Shown: positions 47,700-59,386 of the stretch, piece by piece
How positions within the stretch are numbered: the stretch's first letter is position 1
Layout: every line of letters begins with the position of its first letter
NCBI GenBank assembly: GCA_920105625.2
Contig: CAKKTE020000052.1
Location: 1,426,001-1,490,000 of the forward strand
Direction of reading: 5' to 3'
DNA from: Clusia tigrina
Taxonomy: Eukaryota; Arthropoda; Insecta; Diptera; Clusiidae
Length of the DNA stretch: 64,000 bases
Translations under genes and position numbers: made by a program
Notes under the pieces: generated by a model
What the model saw: the letters and a program-made list of their open reading frames with translations, nothing else
What the model was told of the DNA's origin: nothing
Databases searched by the model: none

Positions 47700-49641
47700 G
47701 AAGTTTTATCATTGTCTGATTTGGGACTCAAGGGTAGCATAGCTTTGAGCGATAACTTAAATTGACAAGAGGCTCGAGTTCTTTATTGTTACAAAATTTC
47801 AAGGTTTTATGACGCTCCAGTAAAAAGTTACAAGCATTTGAATGTTGCAAACGTTGATAGGTGTAGGATGTACCGTATAGAAGTTAGGGCCATTTGAAGT
47901 TTTATCAGTGTTTGATTTGGGACTCAAGGATAGCATAGCTTTGAGCGATAACTTAAATTGACAAGAGGCTCGAGTAGTTTATTGTTACAAAATTTCAAGG
48001 TTTTATGACGCTCCAGTAAAAAGTTACAAGCATTCGTATGTTGCAAACTTTGATAGGTGGAGGACATACCGTATAGAAGTTAGGGCCATTTGAAGTTTTA
48101 TCATTGTCTGATTTGGGACTCAAGGGTAGCATAGCTTTGAGCGATAGCTTAAATTGACACGAGGCTCGAGTACTTTATTGTTACAAAATTTCAAGGTTTT
48201 ACGACGCTCCAGTAAAAAGTTACAAGCATTTGTATGTTGCAAACTTTGATAGGTGTAGGACATACCGTATAGAAGTTAGGGCCATTTGAAGTTTTATCAA
48301 TGTTTGATTTGGGACTCAAGGGTAGCATAGCTTTGAGCGATAGCTTAAATTGACACGAGGCTCGAGTACTTTATTGTTATAAAATTTCAAGGTTTTATGA
48401 CGCTCCAGTAAAAAGTTACAAGCATTTGTATGTTGCAAACTTTAATAGGTGTAGGACGTACCGTATAGAAGTTAGGGCCATTTGAAGATTTATCATTGTC
48501 TGATTTGGGACTCAAGGGTAGCATAGCTTTGAGCGATAGCTTAAATTGACACGAGGCTCGAGTTCTTTATTGTTACAAACTTTCAAGGTTTTATGAGGCT
48601 CCAGCAAAAAGTTACAAGCATTTATATGTAGGAAACTTTGATAGGTGTAGGACGTACCATATAGAAGTTAGGGCCATTTGAAGTTTTATCAGTGTTTGTT
48701 TGGGGACTCAAGGGTAGCATAGCTTTGAGCGATAGCTTAAATTGACAAGAGGTTCGAGTACTTTATTGTTACAAAATTTCAAGGTTTTATGACGCTCCAG
48801 TAAACAGTTACAAGCATTTGTATGTTGCAAACTTTGATAGGTGTAGGACGTATCGTATAGAAGTTAGGGCCATTTGAAGTTTTATCAGTGTTTGCTTTGG
48901 GACTCAAGAGTAGCATAGCTTTGAGCGATAGCTTAAATTGACAAGAGGCTCGAGTACTTTATTGTTACAATATTTCAAGGTTTTAAGACGCTCCAGTAAA
49001 AAGTTACATGCATTTGTATGTTGGAAACTTTGTTGGTGTAGGACGTACCGTATAGAAGTTACGGCCACTTGAAGTTTTATCAATGTTTGATTTGGGACTC
49101 AAGGGTAGCATAGCTTTGAGCGATAGCCTAAATTGACACGAGGCTCGAGTACTTTATTGTTACAAAATTTCAAGGTTTTATGACGCTCCAGTAAAAAGTT
49201 ACAAGGATTTGTATATTGCAAACTTTGATAGGTGTCGGACGTACCGTATAGAAGTTAGGGCCATTTGAAGTTTTATCAGTGTTTGATTTGGGACTCAAGG
49301 GTAGCATAGCTTTGCGCGATAGCTTAAATTGACAAGAGGCTCGAGTACTTTATTGTTAGAAAATTTCAAGGTTTTACGACGCTCCAGTAAAAAGTTACAA
49401 GCATTGCAAACTTTGATAGGTGTAGGACGTACCGTGTAGAAGTAAGGGCCATTTTAAGTTTTATCAGTGTTTGATTTGGGACCCAAGGATAGCATAGCTT
49501 TGAGCGATAACTTCAATTGACAAGAGGATCGCGTACTTTATTGTTACAAAATTTCAAGGTTTCCAGTAAAAAGTTACAAGCATTTGTATGTTGCAAACTT
49601 TTATAGGTGTAGGACGTACCGTATAGAAGTTAGGGCCATTT
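47700..49641 (+). repeat. 10-monomer unit, first copy (1942 bp)
   Basis: Markers in order are CATTTGAATG with AACGTTGAT, GAGTAGTT with CATTCGTATG, TTACGACGC, TTTAATAGG, ACAAACTTTC with TATGAGGC, AAACAGTT, GTTGGAAACTTTGTTGG, AAGGATTT with TATATTGC and GTGTCGG, the 188 bp type, and a monomer missing nine bases (AAGGTTTCCAG). All recur 1942 bases later. Confidence 0.87.
49560..49568 (+). repeat. 9-base deletion marker inside a monomer (AAGGTTT/CCAGT)
   Basis: TATGACGCT is missing between AAGGTTT and CCAGTAAA in the monomer at 49455. The same loss is seen in the monomers at 51397 and 54511, always directly after a 188 bp monomer. The otherwise similar monomers at 53147, 56261, 60358, 61917 and 63862 keep the nine bases. 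The loss is thus younger than the monomer type and dates the duplications that carry it. The given span is the bases around the join. Confidence 0.8.
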
Positions 49642-51583
49642 GAAGTTTTATCAGTGTTTGAGTTGGGACTCAAGGGTAGCATAGCCTTGAGCGATAACTT
49701 AAATTGACAAGAGGCTCGAGTTCTTTATTGTTACAAAATTTCAAGGTTTTATGATGCTCCAGTAAAAAGTTACAAGCATTTGAATGTTGCAAACGTTGAT
49801 AGGTGTAGGATGTACCGTATAGAAGTTAGGGCCATTTGAAGTTTTATCAGTGTTTGATTTGGGACTCAAGGATAGCATAGCTTTGAGCGATAACTTAAAT
49901 TGACAAGAGGCTCGAGTAGTTTATTGTTACAAAATTTCAAGGTTTTATGACGCTCCAGTAAAAAGTTACAAGCATTCGTATGTTGCAAACTTTGATAGGT
50001 GTAGGACATACCGTATAGAAGTTAGGGCCATTTGAAGTTTTATCATTGTCTGATTTGGGACTCAAGGGTAGCATAGCTTTGAGCGATAGCTTAAATTGAC
50101 ACAAGGCTCGAGTACTTTATTGTTACAAAATTTCAAGGTTTTACGACGCTCCAGTAAAAAGTTACAAGCATTTGTATGTTGCAAACTTTGATAGGTGTAG
50201 GACATACCGTATAGAAGTTAGGGCCATTTGAAGTTTTATCAATGTTTGATTTGGGACTCAAGGGTAGCATAGCTTTGAGCGATAGCTTAAATTGACACGA
50301 GGCTCGAGTACTTTATTGTTATAAAATTTCAAGGTTTTATGTCGCTCCAGTAAAAAGTTACAAGCATTTGTATGTTGCAAACTTTAATAGGTGTAGGACG
50401 TACCGTATAGAAGTTAGGGCCATTTGAAGATTTATCATTGTCTGCTTTGGGACTCAAGGGTAGCATAGCTTTGAGCGATAGCTTAAATTGACACGAGGCT
50501 CGAGTTCTTTATTGTTACAAACTTTCAAGGTTTTATGAGGCTCCAGCAAAAAGTTACAAGCATTTATATGTAGGAAACTTTGATAGGTGTAGGACGTACC
50601 ATATAGAAGTTAGGGCCATTTTAAGTTTTATCAGTGTTTGTTTGGGGACTCAAGGGTAGCATAGCTTTGAGCGATAGCTTAAATTGACAAGAGGTTCGAG
50701 TACTTTATTGTTACAAAATTTCAAGGTTTTATGACGCTCCAGTAAACAGTTACAAGCATTTGTATGTTGCAAACTTTGATAGGTGTAGGACGTATCGTAT
50801 AGAAGTTAGGGCCATTTGAAGTTTTATCAGTGTTTGCTTTGGGACTCAAGAGTAGCATAGCTTTGAGCGATAGCTTAAATTGACAAGAGGCTCGAGTACT
50901 TTATTGTTACAATATTTCAAGGTTTTAAGACGCTCCAGTAAAAAGTTACATGCATTTGTATGTTGGAAACTTTGTTGGTGTAGGACGTACCGTATAGAAG
51001 TTACGGCCACTTGAAGTTTTATCAATGTTTGATTTGGGACTCAAGGGTAGCATAGCTTTGAGCGATAGCCTAAATTGACACGAGGCTCGAGTACTTTATT
51101 GTTACAAAATTTCAAGGTTTTATGACGCTCCAGTAAAAAGTTACAAGGATTTGTATATTGCAAACTTTGATAGGTGTCGGACGTACCGTATAGAAGTTAG
51201 GGCCATTTGAAGTTTTATCAGTGTTTGATTTGGGACTCAAGGGTAGCATAGCTTTGCGCGATAGCTTAAATTGACAAGAGGCTCGAGTACTTTATTGTTA
51301 GAAAATTTCAAGGTTTTACGACGCTCCAGTAAAAAGTTACAAGCATTGCAAACTTTGATAGGTGTAGGACGTACCGTGTAGAAGTAAGGGCCATTTTAAG
51401 TTTTATCAGTGTTTGATTTGGGACCCAAGGATAGCATAGCTTTGAGCGATAACTTCAATTGACAAGAGGATCGGGTACTTTATTGTTACAAAATTTCAAG
51501 GTTTCCAGTAAAAAGTTACAAGCATTTGTATGTTGCAAACTTTTATAGGTGTAGGACGTACCGTATAGAAGTTAGGGCCATTT
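49642..51583 (+). repeat. 10-monomer unit, second copy (1942 bp)
   Basis: The same marker order as 47700-49641, including both deletions. The first monomer (49642) carries GAGTTGGG and CATAGCCTTG, as at 51584, then GAGTTCTTTA, GAATG and AACGTTGAT, as at 47700. The crossover therefore lies between monomer 47 and 81. Confidence 0.87.
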
Positions 51584-54322
51584 GAAGTTTTATCAGTGTT
51601 TGAGTTGGGACTCAAGGGTAGCATAGCCTTGAGCGATAACTTAAATTGACAAGAGGCTCGAGTACCTTATTGTTACAAAATTTCAAGGTTTTATGACGCT
51701 CCAGTAAAAAGTTACAAGCATTTGTATGTTGCAAACTTTGACAGGTGTAGGACGTACTGTACAGAAGTTAGGGCCACTTGAAGTTTTATCAGTGTTTGAT
51801 TTGGGACTCAAGGGTAGCATAGCTTTGAGCGATAGCTTAAATTGACACGAGGCTCGAGTACTTTATTGTTACAAAATTTCAAGGTTTTATGACGCTCCAG
51901 TAAAAAGTTACAAGCATTTGTATGTTGCAAAATTTGATAGGTGTAGGACGTACCGTATAGAAGTTAGGGCCTTTTGAAGTTTTATCAATGTTTGATTTGG
52001 GACTCAAGGGTAGCATAGCTTTGAGCGATACCTTAAATTGACACGAGGCTCGAGTACTTTATCGTTATAAAATTTCAAGGTTTAATGACGCTCCAGTAAA
52101 AAGTTACAAGCATTTGTATATTGCAAACTTTGATAGGTGTAGGACGTACCGTATAGAAGTTAGGGCCATTTGAGTTTTTATCATTGTCTGATTTGGGACT
52201 CAAGGGTAGCATAGCTTTGAGCGATAACTTAAATTGACAAGAGGCCCGAGTTCTTTATTGTTTCAAAATTTCACGGTTTTATGACGCTCCAGCAAAAAGT
52301 TACAAGAATTTATATGTAGAAAACTTTGATAGGTGTAGGACGTACCATATAGAAGTTAGGGCCATTTGAAATTTTATCAGTGTTAGTTTGGGGACTCAAG
52401 GGTAGCATAGCTTTGAGCGATAGCTTAAATTGACAGTAGGCTCGAGTACTTTATTGTTACAAAATTCAAGGTTTTATGACGCTCCCGTAAAAAGTTACAA
52501 GCATTTGTATGTTGCAAACTTTGATAGGTGTAGGACGTACTGTACAGAAGTTAGGGCCACTTGAAGTTTTATCAGTGTTTGATTTGGGACTCAAGGGTAG
52601 CATAGCTTTGAGCGATAGCTTAAATTGACACGAGGCTCGAGTACTTTATTGTTACAAAATTTCAAGGTTTTATGACGCTCCAGGAAAAAGTTACAAGCAT
52701 TTGTATGTATGTTGCAAACTTTGATAGGTGTAGGACATACCGTATAGAAGTTAGGGCCATTTGAAGTTTTATCAATGTTTGATTTGGGACTCAAGGGTAG
52801 CATAGCTTTGAGCGATAGCTTAAATTGACACGATGCTCGAGTACTTTATTGTTACAAAATTTCAAGGTTTTATGACGCTCCAGTAAAAAGTTACAAGGAT
52901 TTGTATATTGCAAACTTTGATAGGTGTAGGACGTACCGTATAGAAGTTAGGGCCATTTGAAATTTTATCAGTGTTTGATTTGGGACTCAAGGGTAGCATA
53001 GCTTTGCGCGATAGCTTAAATTGACAAGAGGCTCGAGTACTTTATTGTTAGAAAATTTCAAGGTTTTACGACGCTCCAGTAAAAAGTTACAAGCATTGCA
53101 AACTTTGATAGGTGTAGGACGTACCGTATAGAAGTTAGGGCCATTTTAAGTTTTATCAGTGTTTGATTTGGGACCCAAGGATAGCATAGCTTTGAGCGAT
53201 AACTTCAATTGACAAGAGGATCGCGTACTTTATTGTTACAAAATTTCAAGGTTTTATGACGCTCCAGTAAAAAGTTACAAGCATTTGTATGTTGCAAACT
53301 TTTATAGGTGTAGGACGTACCGTATAGAAGTTAGGGCCATTTGAAGTTTTATCAGTGTTTGATTTGGGACTCAAGGGTAGCATAGCCTTGAGCGATAACT
53401 TAAATTGACAAGAGGCTCGAGTACCTTATTGTTACAAAATTTCAAGGTTTTATGACGCTCCAGTAAAAAGTTACAAGCATTCGTATGTTGCAAACTTTGA
53501 TAGGTGTAGGACATACCGTATAGAAGTTAGGGCCATTTGAAGTTTTATCATTGTCTGATTTGGGACTCAAGGGTAGCATAGCTTTGAGCGATAACTTAAA
53601 TTGACAAGAGGCTCGAGTTCTTTATTGTTACAAAATTTCAAGGTTTTATGACGCTCCAGTAAAAAGTTACAAGCATTTGTATGTTGCAAACTTTGATAGG
53701 TGTAGGACGTACTGTACAGAAGTTAGGGCCACTTGAAGTTTTATCAGTGTTTGATTTGGGACTCAAGGGTAGCATAGCTTTGAGCGATAGCTTAAATTGA
53801 CACGAGGCTCGAGTACTTTATTGTTACAAAATTTCAAGGTTTTATGACGCTCCAGTAAAAAGTTACAAGCATTTGTATGTTGCAAACTTTGATAGGTGTA
53901 GGACATACCGTATAGAAGTTAGGGCCATTTGAAGTTTTATCAATGTTTGATTTGGGACTCAAGGGTAGCATAGCTTTGAGCGATAGCTTAAATTGACACG
54001 AGGCTCGAGTACTTTATTGTTATAAAATTTCAAAGTTTTATGACGCTCCAGTAAAAAGTTACATACATTTGTATGTTGCAAACTTTAATAGGTGTAGGAC
54101 GTAACGTATAGAAGTTAGGGCCATTTGAAGTTTTATCAGTGTTTGTTTGGGGACTCAAGGGTAGCATAGCTTTGAGCGATAGCTTAAATTGACAAGAGGC
54201 TCGAGTACTTTATTGTTACAAAATTTCAAGGTTTTATGACGCTCCAGTAAACAGTTACAAGCATTTGTATGTTGCAAACTTTGATAGGTGTAGGACGTAC
54301 CGTATAGAAGTTAGGGCCATTT
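51209..54322 (+). repeat. 16-monomer unit, first copy (3114 bp)
   Basis: Markers are the 188 bp type, the 9-base-deleted monomer, GAGTTGGG, GCAAAATTTG, GATACC with TATCGTTAT, GAGTTTTTATC with CCCGAGTTC, GTGTTAGTTTGGGG with ACAGTAGG, a +4 monomer (GTATGTATG), ACGATGC with AAGGATTT, and a second 188 bp type. The period to the next copy is 3114 bases: 16 x 196 with -8, -8, -9, -1 and +4. Confidence 0.82.
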
Positions 54323-56848
54323 GAAGTTTTATCAGTGTTTGATTTGGGACTCAAGGGTAGCATAGCTTTGCGCGATAGCTTAAATTGACCAGAGGCTCGA
54401 GTACTTTATTGTTAGAAAATTTCAAGGTTTTACGACGCTCCAGTAAAAAGTTACAAGCATTGCAAACTTTGATAGGTGTAGGACGTACCGTATAGAAGTA
54501 AGGGCCATTTTAAGTTTTATCAGTGTTTGATTTGGGACCCAAGGATAGCATAGCTTTGAGCGATAACTTCAATTGACAAGAGGATCGCGTACTTTATTGT
54601 TACAAAATTTCAAGGTTTCCAGTAAAAAGTTACAAGCATTTGTATGTTGCAAACTTTTATAGGTGTAGGACGTACCGTATAGAAGTTAGGGCCATTTGAA
54701 GTTTTATCAGTGTTTGAGTTGGGACTCAAGGGTAGCATAGCCTTGAGCGATAACTTAAATTGACAAGAGGCTCGAGTACCTTATTGTTACAAAATTTCAA
54801 GGTTTTATGACGCTCCAGTAAAAAGTTACAAGCATTTGTATGTTGCAAACTTTGATAGGTGTAGGACGTACTGTACAGAAGTTAGGGCCACTTGAAGTTT
54901 TATCAGTGTTTGATTTGGGACTCAAGGGTAGCATAGCTTTGAGCGATAGCTTAAATTGACACGAGGCTCGAGTACTTTATTGTTACAAAATTTCCAGGTT
55001 TTATGACGCTCCAGTAAAAAGTTACAAGCATTTGTATGTTGCAAAATTTGATAGGTGTAGGACGTACCGTATAGAAGTTAGGGCCATTTGAAGTTTTATC
55101 AATGTTTGATTTGGGACTCAAGGGTAGCATAGCTTTGAGCGATACCTTAAATTGACACGAGGCTCGAGTACTTTATCGTTATAAAATTTCAAGGTTTTAT
55201 GACGCTCCAGTAAAAAGTTACAAGCATTTGTATATTGCAAACTTTGATAGGTGTAGGACGTACCGTATAGAAGTTAGGGCCATTTGAGTTTTTATCATTG
55301 TCTGATTTGGGACTCAAGGGTAGCATAGCTTTGAGCGATAACTTAAATTGACAAGAGGCCCGAGTTCTTTATTGTTTCAAAATTTCACGGTTTTATGACG
55401 CTCCAGCAAAAAGTTACAAGAATTTATATGTAGCAAACTTTGATAGGTGTAGGACGTACCATATAGAAGTTAGGGCCATTTGAAGTTTTATCAGTGTTAG
55501 TTTGGGGACTCAAGGGTAGCATAGCTTTGAGCGATAGCTTAAATTGACAGTAGGCTCGAGTACTTTATTGTTACAAAATTCAAGGTTTTATGACGCTCCA
55601 GTAAAAAGTTACAAGCATTTGTATGTTGCAAACTTTGATAGGTGTAGGACGTACTGTACAGAAGTTAGGGCCACTTGAAGTTTTATCAGTGTTTGATTTG
55701 GGACTCAAGAGTAGCATAGCTTTGAGGGATAGCTTAAATTGACACGAGGCTCGAGTACTTTATTGTTACAAAATTTCAAGGTTTTATGACGCTCCAGTAA
55801 AAAGTTACAAGCATTTGTATGTATGTTGCAAACTTTGATAGGTGTAGGACATACCGTATAGAAGTTAGGGCCATTTGAAGTTTTATCAATGTTTGATTTG
55901 GGACTCAAGGGTAGCATAGCTTTGAGCGATAGCTTAAATTGACACGATGCTCGAGTACTGTATTGTTACAAAATTTCAAGGTTTTATGACGCTCCAGTAA
56001 AAAGTTACAAGGATTTGTATATTGCAAACTTTGATAGGTGTAGGACGTACCGTATAGAAGTTAGGGCCATTTGAAGTTTTATCAGTGTTTGATTTGGGAC
56101 TCAAGGGTAGCATAGCTTTGCGCGATTGCTTAACTTGACAAGAGGCTCGAGTACTTTATTGTTAGAAAATTTCAAGGTTTTACGACGCTCCAGTAAAAAG
56201 TTACAAGCATTGCAAACTTTGATAGGTGTAGGACGTACCGAATTGAAGTTAGGGCCATTTTAAGTTTTATCAGTGTTTGATTTGGGACCCAAGGATAGCA
56301 TAGCTTTGAGCGATAACTTCAATTGACAAGAGGATCGCGTACTTTATTGTTACAAAATTTCAAGGTTTTATGACGCTCCAGTAAAAAGTTACAAGCATTT
56401 GTATGTTGCAAACTTTTATAGGTGTAGGACGTACCGTATAGAAGTTAGGGCCATTTGAAGTTTTATCAGTGTTTGATTTGGGACTCAAGGGTAGCATAGC
56501 CTTGAGCGATAACTTAAATTGACAAGAGGCTCGAGTACCTTATTGTTACAAAATTTCAAGGTTTTATGACGCTCCAGTAAAAAGTTACAAGCATTTGTAT
56601 GTTGCAAAATTTGATAGGTGTAGGACGTACCGTATAGAAGTTAGGGCCATTTGAAGTTTTATCAATGTTTGATTTGGGACTCAAGGGTAGCATAGCTTTG
56701 AGCGATACCTTAAATTGACACGAGGCTCGAGTACTTTATCGTTATAAAATTTCAAGGTTTTATGACGCTCCAGTAAAAAGTTACAAGCATTTGTATATTG
56801 CAAACTTTGATAGGTGTAGGACGTACCGTATAGAAGTTAGGGCCATTT
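54323..56848 (+). repeat. 16-monomer unit, second copy, incomplete (12 monomers) plus one
   Basis: It follows the first copy through the +4 monomer (55677) and the CATAGCC monomer at 56457. There the right end switches to GCAAAATTTGAT, which belongs to the monomer at 54894. 56653 then resumes as at 55090. The unit is cut short by an 8-monomer jump back (1563 bp spacing between 55090 and 56653). Confidence 0.75.
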
Positions 56849-59386
56849 GAATTTTTATCGTTGTCTGATTTGGGACTCAAGGGTAGCATAGCTTTGAGCG
56901 ATAACTTAAATTGACAAGAGGCCCGAGTTCTTTATTGTTTCAAAATTTCACGGTTTTATGACGCTCCAGCAAAAAGTTACAAGAATTTATATGTAGCAAA
57001 CTTTGATAGGTGTAGGACGTACCATATAGAAGTTAGGGCCATTTGAAGTTTTATCAGTGTTTGTTTAGGGACTCAAGGGTAGCATAGCTTTGAGCGATAG
57101 CTTAAATTGACAAGAGGCTCGAGTACTTTATTGTTACAAAATTTCAAGGTTTTATGACGCTCCAGTAAACAGTTACAAGCATTTGTATGTTGCAAACTTT
57201 GATAGGTGTAGGACGTATCGTATAGAAGTTAGGGCCATTTGAAGTTTTATCAGTGTTTGCTTTGGGACTCAAGAGTAGCATAGCTTTGAGCGATAGCTTA
57301 AATTGACAAGAGGCTCGAGTACTTTATTGTTACAATATTTCAAGGTTTTAAGACGCTCCAGTAAAAAGTTACATGCATTTGTATGTTGGAAACTTTGTTG
57401 GTGTAGGACGTACCGTATAGAAGTTACGGCCATTTGAAGTTTTATCAATGTTTGACTTGGGACTCAAGGGTAGCATAGCTTTGAGCGATAGCTTAAATTG
57501 ACACGAGGCTCGAGTACTTTATTGTTACAAAATTTCAAGGTTTTATGACGCTCCAGTAAAAAGTTACAAGGATTTGTATATTGCAAACTTTGATAGGTGT
57601 AGGACGTACCGTATAGAAGTTAGGGCCATTTGAAGTTTTATCAGTGTTTGATTTGGGACTCAAGGGTAGCATAGCTTTGCGCGATAGCTTAAATTGACAA
57701 GAGGCTCGAGTACTTTATTGTTAGAAAATTTCAAGGTTTTACGACGCTCCAGTAAAAAGTTACAAGCATTGCAAACTTTGATAGGTGTAGGACGTACCGT
57801 ATAGAAGTAAGGGCCATTTTAAGTTTTATCAGTGTTTGATTTGGGACCCAAGGATAGCATAGCTTTGAGCGATAACTTAAATTGACAAGAGGCTCGAGTA
57901 CTTTATTGTTACAAAATTTCAAGGTTTTATGACGCTCCAGTAAAAAGTTACAAGAATTTGTATGTTGCAAACTTTGATAGGTGTAGGACGTACTGTACAG
58001 AAGTTAGGGCCACTTGAAGTTTTATCAGTGTTTGATTTGGGACTCAAGGGTAGCATAGCTTTGAGCGATAGCTTAAATTGACACGAGGCTCGAGTACTTT
58101 ATTGTTACAAAATTTCAAGGTTTTATGACGCTCCAGTAAAAAGTTACAAGCATTTGTATGTTGCAAAATTTGATAGGTGTAGGACGTACCGTATAGAAGT
58201 TAGGGCCATTTGAAGTTTTATCAACGTTTGATTTGGGACTCAAGGGTAGCATAGCTTTGAGCGATACCTTAAATTGACACGAGGCTCGAGTACTTTATCG
58301 TTATAAAATTTCAAGGTTTTATGACGCTCCAGTAAAAAGTTACAAGCATTTGTATATTGCAAACTTTGATAGGTGTAGGACGTACCGTATAGAAGTTAGG
58401 GCCATTTGAGTTTTTATCATTGTCTGATTTGGGACTCAAGGGTAGCATAGCTTTGAGCGATAACTTAAATTGACAAGAGGCCCGAGTTCTTTATTGTTTC
58501 AAAATTTCACGGTTTTATGACGCTCCAGCAAAAAGTTACAAGAATTTATATGTAGCTAACTTTGATAGGTGTAGGACGTACCATATAGAAGTTAGGGCCA
58601 TTTGAAGTTTTATCAGTGTTAGTTTGGGGACTCAAGGGTAGCATAGCTTTGAGCGATAGCTTAAATTGACAGTAGGCTCGAGTACTTTATTGTTACAAAA
58701 TTCAAGGTTTTATGACGCTCCAGTAAAAAGTTACAAGCATTTGTATGTTGCAAACTTTGATAGGTGTAGGACGTACTGTACAGAAGTTAGGGCCACTTGA
58801 AGTTTTATCAGTGTTTGATTTCGGACTCAAGGGTAGCATAGCTTTGAGCGATAGCTTAAATTGACACGAGGCTCGAGTACTTTATTGTTACAAAATTTCA
58901 AGGTTTTATGACGCTCCAGTAAAAAGTTACAAGCATTTGTATGTTGCAAACTTTGATAGGTGTAGGACATACCGTATAGAAGTTAGGGCCATTTGAAGTT
59001 TTATCAATGTTTGATTTGGGACTCAAAGGTAGCATAGCTTTGAGCGATAGCTTAAATTGACACGATGCTCGAGTACTTTATTGTCACAAAATTTCAAGGT
59101 TTTATGACGCTCCAGTAAAAAGTTACAAGGATTTGTATATTGCAAACTTTGATAGGTGTAGGACGTACCGTATAGAAGTTAGGGCCATTTGAAGTTTTAT
59201 CAGTGTTTGATTTGGGACTCAAGGGTAGCATAGCTTTGCGCGATAGCTTAAATTGACAAGAGGCTCGAGTACTTTATCGTTATAAAATTTCAAGGTTTTA
59301 TGACGCTCCAGTAAAAAGTTACAAGCATTTGTATATTGCAAACTTTGATAGGTGTAGGACGTACCGTATAGAAGTTAGGGCCATTT
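56849..59386 (+). repeat. 13-monomer unit, first copy (2538 bp)
   Basis: Markers are GAATTTTTATCGTTG, GTTTAGGG with AAACAGTT, GTTGGAAAC, GACTTGGG, the 188 bp type, the CCCAAGGATAGC type with AAGAATTTG, standard, CAACGTTTG, GAGTTTTTATC, GTGTTAG, TTTCGGAC, TCAAAGGTAG with ACGATGC, and GCGCGA. All recur at 59387-61916. The last monomer (59191) is the junction chimera. Confidence 0.87.

Noticed and set aside
57731..57970. Family of 63-79 codon minus-strand frames
   Set aside because: These are reverse-strand readings of the same monomer, lengthened by small indels such as the 8-base deletion. No protein features were recognised.
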